Part shown: positions 31,278-40,053 of the stretch, piece by piece
Numbering within the stretch: position 1 is the first letter of the stretch
Layout of the letters: every line of letters starts with the position of its first letter
Origin: SIG299 sp964544055
GTDB taxonomy: Bacteria > Bacillota > Clostridia > Lachnospirales > Lachnospiraceae
NCBI GenBank assembly: GCA_964544055.1
Contig: CAZJAA010000004.1
Location: forward strand, 62,001-126,000
Length of the DNA stretch: 64,000 nt
Direction: 5' to 3'
Position numbers and translations under genes: made by a program
Notes under the pieces: model-generated
What the model saw: the letters and a program-made list of their open reading frames with translations, nothing else
What the model was told of the DNA's origin: nothing
The model's database searches: none

Positions 31278-32162
31278 TTATTCTAAATACCGGTCGATTG
31301 CATTTGCCACACCAACGGCAATCTTTTTCCGATATTCCTCCGTTGCCATAAGCGCATCTTCCTCCGGATTTGTCATAAATCCCATTTCCAGAATCGTTGT
31401 CGGCACAGTTGTCCAATTAATTCCTGTCATAGTATCTGTTTCCCAAATCTTGCGTTTTTTTGCCCCGGTTTCACGAACTACTTCATCCAGAACAAGCTCA
31501 GAAAGTCTTCGGCTTTCCTGATACCACTCACTGTTATAGGGATTATCCGGTGTCTGACAGATGGTCAGCACCCCCTTTGCCGAAGCATTGTCCGAGCCAT
31601 CGGCATGAACCCGGATAAACGCATCTGCCATTGCCTCATTGGCAATCAGGGCACGCTCCACATTGGAAATATCAACATCGTGTGTTTCCCGCGTCATAAT
31701 AACCTCGTAACCCCGGGCAAGCAGTTCCTCCTTCAGATAAAGGCTTACCGCCAGTGTCAGTTCATATTCCGGAATTTTTGTGGAAACTCCCTGTGTACCG
31801 GAAGAAACCTTTGCTTTCAGCACCTCCGAGCCCGGACCATTTGGTTCTTTTTCATAATTTCCTTTTTTCTGATGTCCCGGATCGATTACAATCAAACGTT
31901 TTTCTGACACCGGTGTTTTGGTTGGTATTGGCGTTTCCGTCGGTGTCGGTGTCTCCGTTGGAGTCGGCGTGCTCGTCGATGTCGGGGGCTCTGTTGGCGT
32001 CGGCGTGCTCGTTGGTAGCGGAGTCTCCATTGGCAGCGGCGTGCTCGTCGGTAGCGGGGTCTCCGTTAGTTCCGGCACAACGGTATCCTGTTTTGTTGTT
32101 CCGGCACAGCCTGCCAAAACAAGCACCGCCCCTATTAGTAAAAGTTTTCCTCTGATTTTCAT
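31278..32162 (-). CDS. N-acetylmuramoyl-L-alanine amidase lipoprotein (Amidase_3)
   Basis: 294 residues, cleaves the amide between MurNAc and the peptide stem. Lipoprotein signal with lipobox VLAGC near residue 17, then a long Pro/Thr-rich linker of TPLPTST/TPTPTE repeats to about residue 90, then the zinc amidase domain with intact ligands: IDPGHQ, PEYELTL, RVHADG, and the late Glu in ILEMGFMTN. It is the active counterpart of the glutamine-substituted protein at 23621-24499, sharing unusual features (GPG after DPGH, similar spacing). GGAGTTCAGA precedes the ATG at 32162; the open frame upstream overlaps the DUF3592-type gene. Confidence 0.9.
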   Translation of the reverse strand: MKIRGKLLLIGAVLVLAGCAGTTKQDTVVPELTETPLPTSTPLPMETPLPTSTPTPTEPPTSTSTPTPTETPTPTETPIPTKTPVSEKRLIVIDPGHQKKGNYEKEPNGPGSEVLKAKVSSGTQGVSTKIPEYELTLAVSLYLKEELLARGYEVIMTRETHDVDISNVERALIANEAMADAFIRVHADGSDNASAKGVLTICQTPDNPYNSEWYQESRRLSELVLDEVVRETGAKKRKIWETDTMTGINWTTVPTTILEMGFMTNPEEDALMATEEYRKKIAVGVANAIDRYLE

Positions 32163-32185
32163 TCTGAACTCCATTTCCATCCTGT

Positions 32186-32659
32186 TCACCCCAGCAGACT
32201 CAGCAGATTGTGAAGATTTGCGACCAAAACTGTCAGGACAATTCCAAAAATTATCCCTATTGCGATATTCGCCTGATCCATTTTGTCCGGCACTCCGGTC
32301 ACAACTTTTCTTGGATTTCCGGGACGATAATAAATCGTTATCGTACTCGGTGCTGTTCCCGGAATGCAATAATTCTCTCCATCAAAGTAATACGTTTTTT
32401 TATATTTTTTTCCGTTGACTGTGTACTCATACTTTACCCTGTTGCTGGCATAATGAGCATGTGTGTTGCTCGAACCACGCCTTCCGGGAACCATGCTTGA
32501 CTTAACAGCTCTCGCCGTTGTATAATTTTTATTTTTTTGGGCAGCTTCTATAAATCGCTCTGCTTTTTTTACCTGCCACCTGCAATAAAACACCGGAGTA
32601 CCTATCAGTAAACTAAAGCAAAGCAGTGGTCGGATTACATTGAAATAGAATTCACTCAT
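32186..32659 (-). CDS. DUF3592-like membrane protein
   Basis: 157 residues with hydrophobic segments at both ends (about 8-25 and 130-152) and a ~90-residue region between them with many Tyr (VKYEYTVNGKKYKKTYYF, TITIYYRPGNPRKVV), the pattern of DUF3592 proteins, whose function is unknown. It ends 23 bases before the amidase start, so both are probably cotranscribed and act at the envelope. Confidence 0.7.
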   Translation of the reverse strand: MSEFYFNVIRPLLCFSLLIGTPVFYCRWQVKKAERFIEAAQKNKNYTTARAVKSSMVPGRRGSSNTHAHYASNRVKYEYTVNGKKYKKTYYFDGENYCIPGTAPSTITIYYRPGNPRKVVTGVPDKMDQANIAIGIIFGIVLTVLVANLHNLLSLLG

Positions 32660-32815
32660 ACGTTTTTCTTCCTTTTCCTTTCATTGATGCGATTTCACGC
32701 AGCCATTTCATTTTACCATACCGAGCAAAATTTCACAAGACGGTTATTCCGGAGCTTCCTTGCTTTTAAACATCGCACATTAAAACCATAATTAACCCAA
32801 CTCAAAAATAAGCCA

Positions 32816-32844
32816 TTGAAACACAATTGCTATTGTGATATAAT
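32816..32844 (+). promoter_or_regulatory. promoter of the response-regulator gene
   Basis: TTGAAA (32816-32821), 17-base spacer, TATAAT (32839-32844). Confidence 0.75.
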
Positions 32845-32913
32845 CAGAGTTACAAACATACGTTCTCGTTCGGTAATACATAGAACACACTTCAAAAAAG
32901 GAAGCAGGATAAC

Positions 32914-33612
32914 ATGAAAACAATTGCAATCATAGAGGATGACATCCATATCGGAGATATGCTGGCAGAGCTTCTAATGCGGGAGGGATACTCTGTTCTT
33001 CGAGCTTATTCCGGCACGGAAGCTCTGTATCTCCTTTCACAAAACAAACCGGATCTTGTACTGCTGGATTTAATGCTGCCCGGTCTTTCAGGGGAAGAGG
33101 TTCTGCCGCACATCAAAAACACTCCGGTGAGCGTCCTTAGCGCAAAGGTCGATGTGCAGGACAAGGTAAATCTGCTGCTCGGCGGTGCCGCCGATTATAT
33201 GACAAAACCATTTCATACGGAAGAACTTCTTGCCCGTATCACGGTTCAGCTTCGCAAGGCAGAAAAACAGAGCGATGTTTCCTGTCTTTCTGTTGGTGCA
33301 CTGTGCCTGGATATGGTATCACTTACCCTCACGGCGCAGGGAGAACTCGTAAAACTGACCCGGACAGAATTTGCCATCTTAAAGCTTTTGATGGAAAATC
33401 CGAAACAGGTGATTGCCAAGAGTGTACTTCTTGACCGTATCAGTCTGGATACCCCGGATTGCACCGAACGCTCCCTGAAACAGCATATCAGCAATGAGAT
33501 ATATTTACGTGTCTTAAAAAGCAACGTTCCGTCACTGAAAGCTATTAGTAATAATGGTGCTTATATAGCAGGTGAGGATGAAACACACTATTTGATGAGA
33601 GTGAAAAAATAA
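32914..33612 (+). CDS. OmpR-type response regulator with C-terminus replaced by foreign sequence
   Basis: Receiver domain is complete (IIEDDIHIGD, phospho-site Asp in LVLLDLMLPG, Lys in MTKPFHTEELLARI). The OmpR winged helix starts normally (LTRTEFAILKLLMENPKQV, ERSLKQHISN) but breaks off within the recognition helix region near residue 193, where family members continue LRKKL... and a wing. Instead ~39 residues (EIYLRVLKSNVPSLKAISNN...) follow that look like an acetyltransferase fragment. So DNA binding is probably impaired and the cognate kinase gene is missing. GGAAGCAGGATAAC precedes the ATG. A deletion joining two neighbouring genes is the simplest explanation. Confidence 0.8.
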   Translation: MKTIAIIEDDIHIGDMLAELLMREGYSVLRAYSGTEALYLLSQNKPDLVLLDLMLPGLSGEEVLPHIKNTPVSVLSAKVDVQDKVNLLLGGAADYMTKPFHTEELLARITVQLRKAEKQSDVSCLSVGALCLDMVSLTLTAQGELVKLTRTEFAILKLLMENPKQVIAKSVLLDRISLDTPDCTERSLKQHISNEIYLRVLKSNVPSLKAISNNGAYIAGEDETHYLMRVKK

Positions 33613-33729
33613 TTTGAGCAAATTACGATGGATGAAAACATAATGGATATGCACAAAAAGCAATGAAATTGGTCGAAGAGATTCATGGAATTTCGAATTG
33701 GGAGTTAGATACAATCTTTTCCCTGTAGC
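33495..33729 (+). pseudogene. acetyltransferase (GNAT-like) remnant
   Basis: Pieces of one protein appear in two frames: SLKAISNNGAYIAGEDETHY in frame with the response regulator, a stop at 33610-33612, FEQITMDEN just after it, then in another frame HNGYAQKAMKLVEEIHGISN followed by WELDTIFSL and a stop near 33729. The last part has the look of the acetyl-CoA-binding end of a GNAT protein. A nonsense codon, a frameshift and missing middle sequence mark it as decayed. Family assignment is from recollection, not a search. Confidence 0.6.
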
Positions 33730-33757
33730 GCCCTTACAAAGGTGTGCTACTTTTTTT
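33725..33757 (+). terminator. terminator after the response regulator/remnant
   Basis: GTAGC...GCTAC stem with inner CCTT/AAGG pairing, followed by seven T on the plus strand. Confidence 0.75.
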
Positions 33758-33769
33758 GCCCATGCAGCG

Positions 33770-33804
33770 CAAAAAAAAGGAAACCTTTATTTTGTAAGGC
33801 TTCC
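33770..33804 (-). terminator. terminator of the tRNA operon
   Basis: Arms GGAAACCTTTA / TAAGGCTTCC with a U-run of eight on the minus strand, 17 bases past tRNA-Met. Confidence 0.8.
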
Positions 33805-33820
33805 GCTTTCGAAAATTTAG

Positions 33821-33894
33821 TAGCGAGAGGGGGATTTGAACCCTCGACACCACGGGTATGAACCGTGTGCTCTGGCCAACTGAGCTATCTCGCC
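33821..33894 (-). tRNA. tRNA-Met (anticodon CAT)
   Basis: Seventy-four bases; acceptor GGCGAGA/TCTCGCT, anticodon loop TTCATAC between CACGG and CCGTG, T-loop GGTTCAAATCC. The 5' end pairs normally, as in an elongator rather than initiator tRNA. CCA is not encoded. Confidence 0.92.
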
Positions 33895-33899
33895 ATGAA

Positions 33900-33972
33900 T
33901 GGGACCTATAGGACTCGAACCTATGACCCTCTGCTTGTAAGGCAGATGCTCTCCCAGCTGAGCTAAGATCCC
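33900..33972 (-). tRNA. tRNA-Val (anticodon TAC)
   Basis: Seventy-three bases; acceptor GGGATCT/AGGTCCC, anticodon loop CTTACAA between TCTGC and GCAGA, T-loop GGTTCGAGTCC. Five bases separate it from tRNA-Met; both share one promoter. Confidence 0.94.
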
Positions 33973-34004
33973 GTAGCTTGTATCTCTTAACGAGTACATT
34001 TGAC

Positions 34005-34033
34005 ATTATAACAAAGGTTTTCTGCTTTGTCAA
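34005..34033 (-). promoter_or_regulatory. promoter of the tRNA-Val/tRNA-Met operon
   Basis: Minus strand TTGACA (34028-34033), 17-base spacer, TATAAT (34005-34010): a consensus match, as expected for stable RNA. Confidence 0.85.
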
Positions 34034-34139
34034 CACTTTCTTGATAAATTTTTGAAAATGTTTTAATATTATACACAAATACTTCAAAAGCGAGTGCAGA
34101 TGTATCTTCACACCTGCACCCGTATGGTTAAAACAGAAA

Positions 34140-35288
34140 TTATAATAAGGACTTATACAGTGCTGTAATATCCTCCACACTGGTTTCCTTTGGATTACCC
34201 GGACGGCACGCATCATCATATGCAGACTGCGCTAAGAACGGAATATCCTCTTCTTTTACAATGTCCTTTAAGTTTGTTGGAATGCCAACATCCTGAGACA
34301 GCTTCTTTACCGCTTCTACAGCGGCACGTCTGTATTCCTCCTGCGTCATGGAATCTACCCCGGCAACACCCATAGCACGGGCAATTTCACGATATTTTTC
34401 GCCGGTTGCTTCTGCATTATATTCCATTACGGTTGGAAGAATGATGGCATTGGCGATACCATGCGGAGTATCATACAGAGCACCCAGCGGATGCGCCATG
34501 GAATGAACAATACCAAGTCCTACGTTGGAGAAGCCCATACCGGCAACATACTGACCAAGTGCCATATCCGTTCTTCCAGCAGGTTCGTTATTCACTGCTG
34601 CACGAAGACTTCTTGCAATAATTTCAATTGCCTTTAAGTGGAACATATCGGAAAGCTCCCAGGCTCCCGCAGTAATGTAGCCTTCAATGGCATGTGTCAG
34701 GGCATCCATACCGGTAGCTGCGGTCAGTCCCTTTGGCATTGTAGACATCATATCCGGGTCAACAAACGCAACCACCGGAATATCATTTACATCTACACAG
34801 ACCATCTTACGGTCTTTTTCCGCATCGGTAATAACGTAGTTGATTGTAACCTCTGCCGCTGTACCTGCCGTTGTCGGAACTGCAAAAATCGGAACGGACT
34901 TATTCTTTGTTGGTGCAACACCCTCCAGGCTCCGGATGTCTGCAAATTCCGGATTGGCAATCACAATACCAATTCCCTTTGCTGTATCCATGGATGAGCC
35001 TCCGCCTACTGCAATCAGATAATCTGCGCCGGCTGCCTTGAATGCTTCCACGCCCTTCTGCACATTCTCAATGGTAGGATTTGCCTTAATGTCAGAATAA
35101 ATTTCATAGGCAAGTCCTGCCGCGTCTAAAATATCGGTAACCTTCTTTGTTACACCGAATTTTAATAAATCCGGATCAGAGCATACTAATGCCTTTTGAA
35201 AGCCTCTCCGGAGTGCTTCATCGGAAATTGCTCCGATTGCACCTGCTCCATGATACGATGTTTCGTTTAACACAAATCTGTTTGCCAT
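34140..35288 (-). CDS. fucO: iron-dependent alcohol dehydrogenase, lactaldehyde reductase type
   Basis: 382 residues, the same length as E. coli FucO, which reduces lactaldehyde to 1,2-propanediol. The nucleotide-binding GGGSSMDTAKGI (about 97-108) and the iron-binding DALTHAIEGY, HSMAHPLGALYDTPHG histidines are complete. Located after deoD, deoC and cdd, it may instead reduce the acetaldehyde released by deoxyribose-phosphate aldolase, or serve rhamnose/fucose fermentation; sequence alone does not decide. AAAAGGAGAGGTGTATT precedes the ATG. Confidence 0.88.
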   Translation of the reverse strand: MANRFVLNETSYHGAGAIGAISDEALRRGFQKALVCSDPDLLKFGVTKKVTDILDAAGLAYEIYSDIKANPTIENVQKGVEAFKAAGADYLIAVGGGSSMDTAKGIGIVIANPEFADIRSLEGVAPTKNKSVPIFAVPTTAGTAAEVTINYVITDAEKDRKMVCVDVNDIPVVAFVDPDMMSTMPKGLTAATGMDALTHAIEGYITAGAWELSDMFHLKAIEIIARSLRAAVNNEPAGRTDMALGQYVAGMGFSNVGLGIVHSMAHPLGALYDTPHGIANAIILPTVMEYNAEATGEKYREIARAMGVAGVDSMTQEEYRRAAVEAVKKLSQDVGIPTNLKDIVKEEDIPFLAQSAYDDACRPGNPKETSVEDITALYKSLL

Positions 35289-35402
35289 AATACACCTCTC
35301 CTTTTGTAATTTTTAACAGTCCGGAACAGTTCTGTCCGGCTGTCCATAAACCTTTTCAGCGGTGCTTTTCTTAAAAGCACCAAAATAACCCCAAAATCAA
35401 AG

Positions 35403-35825
35403 TTATAATACATTATGCGGAGTAAAACTGTACGGAAGCAGTTCTTCTAACAGATACCCCTTATAATCCTGTGGACCTGTTCCAAGATAAACCACAAATT
35501 CCTTGGGATTACAAAACTCTGCCAGTACCTGGCGGCACACTCCGCACGGAGAACAAAATTCCAGTTTTCCCTCTGCCTTGCCGCCTACAATGGCAATTGC
35601 AGTAAATTCACGACAGCCTTCACTCACTGCCTTAAAAAGTGCGGTACGTTCTGCACAGTTTGTTGGCGAAAAGGAAGCATTTTCAATATTGCAGCCCCCA
35701 AAAATTTCGCCATTGGATGCAAGAAGCGCAGCTCCCACCTGATAATGGGAATATGGGGAATAAGAACGCTTCCGGTATTCGATTGCCGTACGCATCAACT
35801 CTTGTTCTGCTTCCTTTGTCAGCAT
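35403..35825 (-). CDS. cdd: cytidine deaminase
   Basis: Deaminates (deoxy)cytidine to (deoxy)uridine. 140 residues; catalytic Glu and zinc Cys in TNCAERTALF (about 55-65) and the second zinc site CSPCGVCRQ (about 91-99); substrate loop NIENASF. AAAAGGAGAGTTTT precedes the ATG. Between deoC and fucO in a nucleoside-salvage operon; the short gap upstream holds a small hairpin (CCGTA/TACGG). Confidence 0.95.
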   Translation of the reverse strand: MLTKEAEQELMRTAIEYRKRSYSPYSHYQVGAALLASNGEIFGGCNIENASFSPTNCAERTALFKAVSEGCREFTAIAIVGGKAEGKLEFCSPCGVCRQVLAEFCNPKEFVVYLGTGPQDYKGYLLEELLPYSFTPHNVL

Positions 35826-35895
35826 AAAACTCTCCTTTTCTGAGCCGTAGCTTCTGTATACTCAGCAGGTACGGTTTCTTCCTTTCCGCTCGGTA

Positions 35896-36561
35896 TTAAT
35901 AACCGCCTGCCTGCTCATTTTTTGCAAGCTTTACAATACGGCTAGTGCCAAGTCTTGATGCACCGAGGGAAATAAATTTTTCTGCGTCATCAAAAGAGGA
36001 AATTCCACCAGCTGCCTTCATTTTTACGTTTGGCCCGATATGTGCCGCAAAAAGTGCAATATCCTCAAAGGTTGCTCCTGCCTTGGAAAATCCGGTAGAA
36101 GTTTTGATGAAATCTGCGCCGGAAGCAGTTACTACTTCGCACATTTTAATTTTTTCTTCTTCGGTAAGCAGACAGGTTTCAATGATAACCTTTAAAATAT
36201 TGTTACCGCAGGCTGCCTTTAAAGTGCGGATTTCTTCTTCCACAAGGTCAAATTTTTTATCCTTTACCCAGCCAAGATTGATGACCATATCGATTTCATC
36301 TGCACCGTTTGCCAGTGCATCCTTTGTTTCAAATTCCTTGGCTGCTGTTGTCATGTAGCCGTTTGGAAAACCAATAACGGTACAGATGGCAAGCTTGTCT
36401 CCCACATATTCCTTTGCCTGTTTTACATAAGATGGCGGGATGCACACGGAAGCTGTGCCATATGCCATGCCGTCATCGCAGATCTGCTTAATTTCTTCCC
36501 AGGTTGCAGTCTGGGTAAGCAGAGTGTGGTCTACTGTTTTAAAAATATTTTTTTTGTCCAT
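35896..36561 (-). CDS. deoC: deoxyribose-phosphate aldolase
   Basis: Splits deoxyribose 5-phosphate into acetaldehyde and glyceraldehyde 3-phosphate. 221 residues of TIM-barrel; Schiff-base Lys in NVKMKAAGGI (about 186), with DFIKTSTGF and DMVINLGW as expected for DeoC. ACGGAGAATACC precedes the ATG. Between deoD and cdd. The gap before it contains a hairpin (CAGCGTT/AACGCTG, about 36572-36613). Confidence 0.95.
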   Translation of the reverse strand: MDKKNIFKTVDHTLLTQTATWEEIKQICDDGMAYGTASVCIPPSYVKQAKEYVGDKLAICTVIGFPNGYMTTAAKEFETKDALANGADEIDMVINLGWVKDKKFDLVEEEIRTLKAACGNNILKVIIETCLLTEEEKIKMCEVVTASGADFIKTSTGFSKAGATFEDIALFAAHIGPNVKMKAAGGISSFDDAEKFISLGASRLGTSRIVKLAKNEQAGGY

Positions 36562-36621
36562 GGTATTCTCCGTTCTGGAACAGCGTTGTGCGCCTGATTT
36601 GGCAAACGCTGCCTTTCTTTT

Positions 36622-37323
36622 TTATGCCAGCTCCAGTGCCACTTCCATCATTTCGTGGAAGCTGTTCTGACGTTCTTCTGCCGATAAGGCTTCACCGGTG
36701 TACAAATGGTCGGAAATGGTAAGCATACAAAGAGCCTTTTTACCAAGCTTTACTGCATTTAAGTAAAGGGCTGCTGCTTCCATTTCTACGCACAGGATGC
36801 CCATTTCTTTCCAGCGGTCATTAAACGTAGGGTCTGCGTTGTAGAAGGTGTCAGAGGAAAGCACGTTGCCCACAGCTACATGGATTCCCTTGCTTTCTGC
36901 GGTTTCTACTGCCTTGCGGAGCAGACCATAATCTGCAATTGGTGCAATGATGCCCGGCAGATTGTACTGGGCTGCGTAGTTGGAGTTGGTGGATGCACCC
37001 ATTCCGATAACAAGGTCACGAAGCTTGACATCGTCGGAAATTCCGCCAGCAGAGCCGATACGGATGATGGATTCCACCTCATAAAATGCATACAGCTCAT
37101 AGGAATAGATGCCGATGGATGGCATACCCATGCCGCCGCCCATCACGGAAACTTTTTTTTCTTTATACGTTCCGGTGTAGCCAAACATATTTCTCACCGT
37201 GTTAAAGCACGTTACATCCTCCAGATAATGTTCTGCAATATATTTTGCACGAAGCGGGTCGCCCGGCATTAAGACTGTTTTTGCAATATCGCCTTTCTGG
37301 GCGCTGTTGTGTGGTGTTGACAT
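36622..37323 (-). CDS. deoD: purine nucleoside phosphorylase, DeoD type
   Basis: Phosphorolysis of purine (deoxy)nucleosides, feeding deoxyribose 1-phosphate to the deo pathway. 233 residues, hexameric DeoD type: LMPGDPLRAKYIAE, VMGGGMGMPSIGIYSYEL, CVEMEAAALY and the catalytic Asp in ISDHL. AAAGGAGGATTTT precedes the ATG at 37323; an open frame upstream lacks a ribosome site. First gene of the deoD-deoC-cdd-fucO set. Confidence 0.95.
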   Translation of the reverse strand: MSTPHNSAQKGDIAKTVLMPGDPLRAKYIAEHYLEDVTCFNTVRNMFGYTGTYKEKKVSVMGGGMGMPSIGIYSYELYAFYEVESIIRIGSAGGISDDVKLRDLVIGMGASTNSNYAAQYNLPGIIAPIADYGLLRKAVETAESKGIHVAVGNVLSSDTFYNADPTFNDRWKEMGILCVEMEAAALYLNAVKLGKKALCMLTISDHLYTGEALSAEERQNSFHEMMEVALELA

Positions 37324-37472
37324 AAAATCCTCCTTTCTGTTTTTTGCAAAGAAAAGTGTACAGGCTGTTCTGTTCGCAATACATCCTGTTTCTATACTCT
37401 TTGCAACAGAGCAAGTTTTCAAATAATTTCGCCCTATGAGTATATCTTACCACATTTTTTCTAAAAACTCAA

Positions 37473-38906
37473 TCATTGTCGGACATTTCTTCCTTGATTT
37501 TTACTTTCTATTTTCAGGCTGATGCGAAAAAAACGCTTCATCAGCTTTTTTAAATGCAATGGAAATAATGGGTACACATAACTCATTCCGCCTATGGTAC
37601 GGTTGCTTCCGATGCAGAACAGGCACAGAAAAATACCGGCACCAAAGCCCCATACCCCAAGCAGGTCTGTTAAAATCAGTGTAATAATTCTTAAAAATTT
37701 AATAGCATAGCCAAGCTCGTAGCTTGCCTGGGTGTAATTTGCCAGAATCACAAAGGACATATACAGCATCGGTTCAGCATTGAACCAGCCAGACGACACG
37801 GCAAACTCCCCAACCACCAGTGCAGAAATCACACTCAGCGGCAGACTCAGCATACTTGGCGTGTTCAAGGCTGCCAGACGCAGACCGTCAATGGCAAATT
37901 CCAGAATCAGAAACTGCCATAACAGCGGTATATTCATCGGTTCCTTCAGTGCAATAAATGAAAAACTCTCCGGCAACCGCTCCGGCTGCTGCATCAACAA
38001 TAAAAACAGTGGAGTAAGCACAAAAGCAAGAATATTTGCCGCTACACGGGTCAAACGCAAATAAGTTCCTGTAACCGGCGGAAAATAATAGTCATCTGCT
38101 TCCTCAATGATATCAAAAATAGAAGTTGGCAAAATCATCGCCGCTGGAGAATTATCCACAAGAATCACAATATTTCCTTCTAAAATTGCTGCTGATGCGG
38201 TGTCCGGGCGTTCTGAAAACTTAAATTTCGGAAACGGATTCCACCAAGAGCTTTCATACAGGCACTCTGCCAGACTCTCCTGATTCATGGTCAGACTTTC
38301 CACGCAAATGTTTTTCAGACGTTTCTGAATTTCCTCCAGATACTTTTTATCTACACGATCTTCCATATAACAGAGTGCGATATCCGTATGGGAAACCGTA
38401 CCAATACTGCAATATTCCATCGTCAGCTGCGGGTCACGTATTCTACGCCGTATTAACGCCGTATTAAACACCAGCGTTTCCACAAAACCATCCCGCGAGC
38501 CACGCATTACCTTATCTTTTTCCGGCTCCTCCACACTTCTTCCCGGATACGTACGGATATCAAGCGCAATAGTCTGTCCATAGCCCTCAATGATGAGACA
38601 CGGAACGCCGGAAAGAACTCCGGTAACTGCTGCCGCTTTATTCTTTGGCAGTTCCACCTCTACATAGGGAATCTGCTGTTTTACAAATTCCTCCGCACTC
38701 TGCGGCATGTCTTCCGGCTGAATGGAGGCAAATCCCTGCATCAGTTTCTGCATGGTCTCATCCTTTATCATGCCATCCACAAAAAACAAGGCTGCCTGTC
38801 TATCGGATACCATAAACTCACGCACAACAAGGTCAAAACTCCTATCTGAGTGAAGTGCAGCCTTATATTCAAAAAGCGTCTGTTGAAACTGCTCCTTTTC
38901 TTCCAT
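37473..38906 (-). CDS. GerA-family spore germination protein (SpoVAF-like)
   Basis: 477 residues. A soluble N-terminal half (about 1-240; SFDLVVREFMVSDRQAALFFVDGM) is followed by four to five membrane segments (LLWQFLILEFAIDGLRLA, ILADLLG-like LILTDLLGVWGFGAG). This is the layout of GerAA/SpoVAF, inner-membrane proteins of spores. The opening resembles SpoVAF more than classical GerAA, and no GerAB or GerAC gene follows, so an orphan SpoVAF-type role is likely. The Shine-Dalgarno (GGAAGG) lies within the 3' arm of a terminator-like hairpin (38907-38949). Confidence 0.85.
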   Translation of the reverse strand: MEEKEQFQQTLFEYKAALHSDRSFDLVVREFMVSDRQAALFFVDGMIKDETMQKLMQGFASIQPEDMPQSAEEFVKQQIPYVEVELPKNKAAAVTGVLSGVPCLIIEGYGQTIALDIRTYPGRSVEEPEKDKVMRGSRDGFVETLVFNTALIRRRIRDPQLTMEYCSIGTVSHTDIALCYMEDRVDKKYLEEIQKRLKNICVESLTMNQESLAECLYESSWWNPFPKFKFSERPDTASAAILEGNIVILVDNSPAAMILPTSIFDIIEEADDYYFPPVTGTYLRLTRVAANILAFVLTPLFLLLMQQPERLPESFSFIALKEPMNIPLLWQFLILEFAIDGLRLAALNTPSMLSLPLSVISALVVGEFAVSSGWFNAEPMLYMSFVILANYTQASYELGYAIKFLRIITLILTDLLGVWGFGAGIFLCLFCIGSNRTIGGMSYVYPLFPLHLKKLMKRFFRISLKIESKNQGRNVRQ

Positions 38907-38949
38907 AAAAAAACTACCTTCCTTTCTGTTTCCCTGGAAAGTAGTTTTT
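38907..38949 (-). terminator. terminator hairpin overlapping the ribosome site of the germination gene
   Basis: On the minus strand the arms AAAAACTACTTTCC and GGAAGGTAGTTTTT pair (one U-G wobble) and are followed by T then ATG of the germination gene. It could end the DUF4097 transcript and also hide the GGAAGG ribosome site. Confidence 0.75.
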
Positions 38950-39027
38950 GTGAATTGCTATCAATTTATACACATTAAAAATTCTGTTTTCTCATGTCCT
39001 GCTACAGCAACATACCGCAGTCTTTTT

Positions 39028-40053
39028 TTACTCCATAAAATTCAACGATACTCTGCCGGAGCCGCTATCAAAAACCAGCAGATTTTTTGCACCACGATAT
39101 TCTATTTCATCATTCTTTTCTTTTTTGCCGTTTAAATAAAAGCTGCCGCTGCCAATATCAGTACGAATGCTGTAATCTTCTTCTTTTCCGTAAATCTCAA
39201 CATTCAAGGAACCGCTTCCGGAGTCAAAGACACAGTTTCCTGTCAGTACACCACTGATATCCACTCTGCCGGAACCACTGTTCATAATAAGATTTTCTGC
39301 AACAACATTTTCCATATTTACAAAGCCACTGCCACTGTCTGCCTCGGTAACTCCCAACGTGGAATTTTGTACTGTAACAGAACCTGAACCGCTGTCAAGC
39401 ACACAGCTTTTTGTCGTAACGTTCGAAATATTGGCACTGCCGGAGCCTTTATCCACAAGCAAATTTTCCGCAGAAGCATCCCGAATGCTTGCAGAACCAG
39501 AGTTACTGTATATCGAGAAGCTTTCTGCCGAAATGCCCGTAATACTCATGCTGCCGGAAGCAGTCGATATGTCTGCTGTTTTTAACATTATTCCTTTCGG
39601 AACCTTAACACAAATCTTTGCCTGTTTTGTGAAAGCATGATCTATAGAAAAGAATGTTTTTTCGCGCTTTATGGTAAGGATTCCGTCAGCATTATATATT
39701 TGGCAATTCTCCGGAATGTTTTCGTATTCCACAAAAAAGTAATCCTGTTCCCATTCCGTTATTTCCAAAGAGCCATGGCTTCCTGACACAGAAAGAGAAG
39801 TAATATCCGATGCTTCAAAGCGTTCCGAACCGCTCTTCACGTCCCCGGATTCTCCAAAATGAATCCCCATAAAAACCACATCTCCGTTTTCATCCCGGTA
39901 CCAAATGGCATTTTCAGAATTCCCGGTATTGTTTCCTACATTTTCCGCAATGATTCTTACCAGAGAAATTCCTGCCGTCAAACATCCTCCGATAATAGAA
40001 CCTGCCAGCAGCAGAGCAAAAATTAATGCTGCATATTTGATTATCTGTTTCAT
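39028..40053 (-). CDS. DUF4097-type beta-helix protein with Gly-Ser repeats
   Basis: 341 residues: a hydrophobic N-terminus (AALIFALLLAGSIIGGC) and a repeating ~19-20-residue motif with DSGSGS/NSGSGR turns (VLDSGSGSVTVQNS, LIMNSGSGRVDISG, VFDSGSGSLNVEIYG), expected to fold as a right-handed beta-helix. DUF4097 proteins often follow LiaF- or PspC-like proteins in envelope-stress operons; this one starts directly after the LiaF-like gene stop (40054). Exposed outside the membrane, possibly a lipoprotein (IGGC). GGAGGTAAAATAA precedes the ATG. Confidence 0.78.
   Translation of the reverse strand: MKQIIKYAALIFALLLAGSIIGGCLTAGISLVRIIAENVGNNTGNSENAIWYRDENGDVVFMGIHFGESGDVKSGSERFEASDITSLSVSGSHGSLEITEWEQDYFFVEYENIPENCQIYNADGILTIKREKTFFSIDHAFTKQAKICVKVPKGIMLKTADISTASGSMSITGISAESFSIYSNSGSASIRDASAENLLVDKGSGSANISNVTTKSCVLDSGSGSVTVQNSTLGVTEADSGSGFVNMENVVAENLIMNSGSGRVDISGVLTGNCVFDSGSGSLNVEIYGKEEDYSIRTDIGSGSFYLNGKKEKNDEIEYRGAKNLLVFDSGSGRVSLNFME

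Noticed and set aside
31918..32100. Short tandem repeats that resemble a minisatellite
   Set aside because: They encode the PT-rich linker of the amidase and vary in unit; not a CRISPR or a noncoding repeat.
33734..34219. Minus-strand frame of 161 codons
   Set aside because: It runs through tRNA-Met and tRNA-Val and their promoter; not coding.
36566..36615. CAGCGTT/AACGCTG hairpin before deoC as another copy of the leader repeat
   Set aside because: Only the general layout (stem then GGAG) is shared; the conserved ends and inner block are absent.
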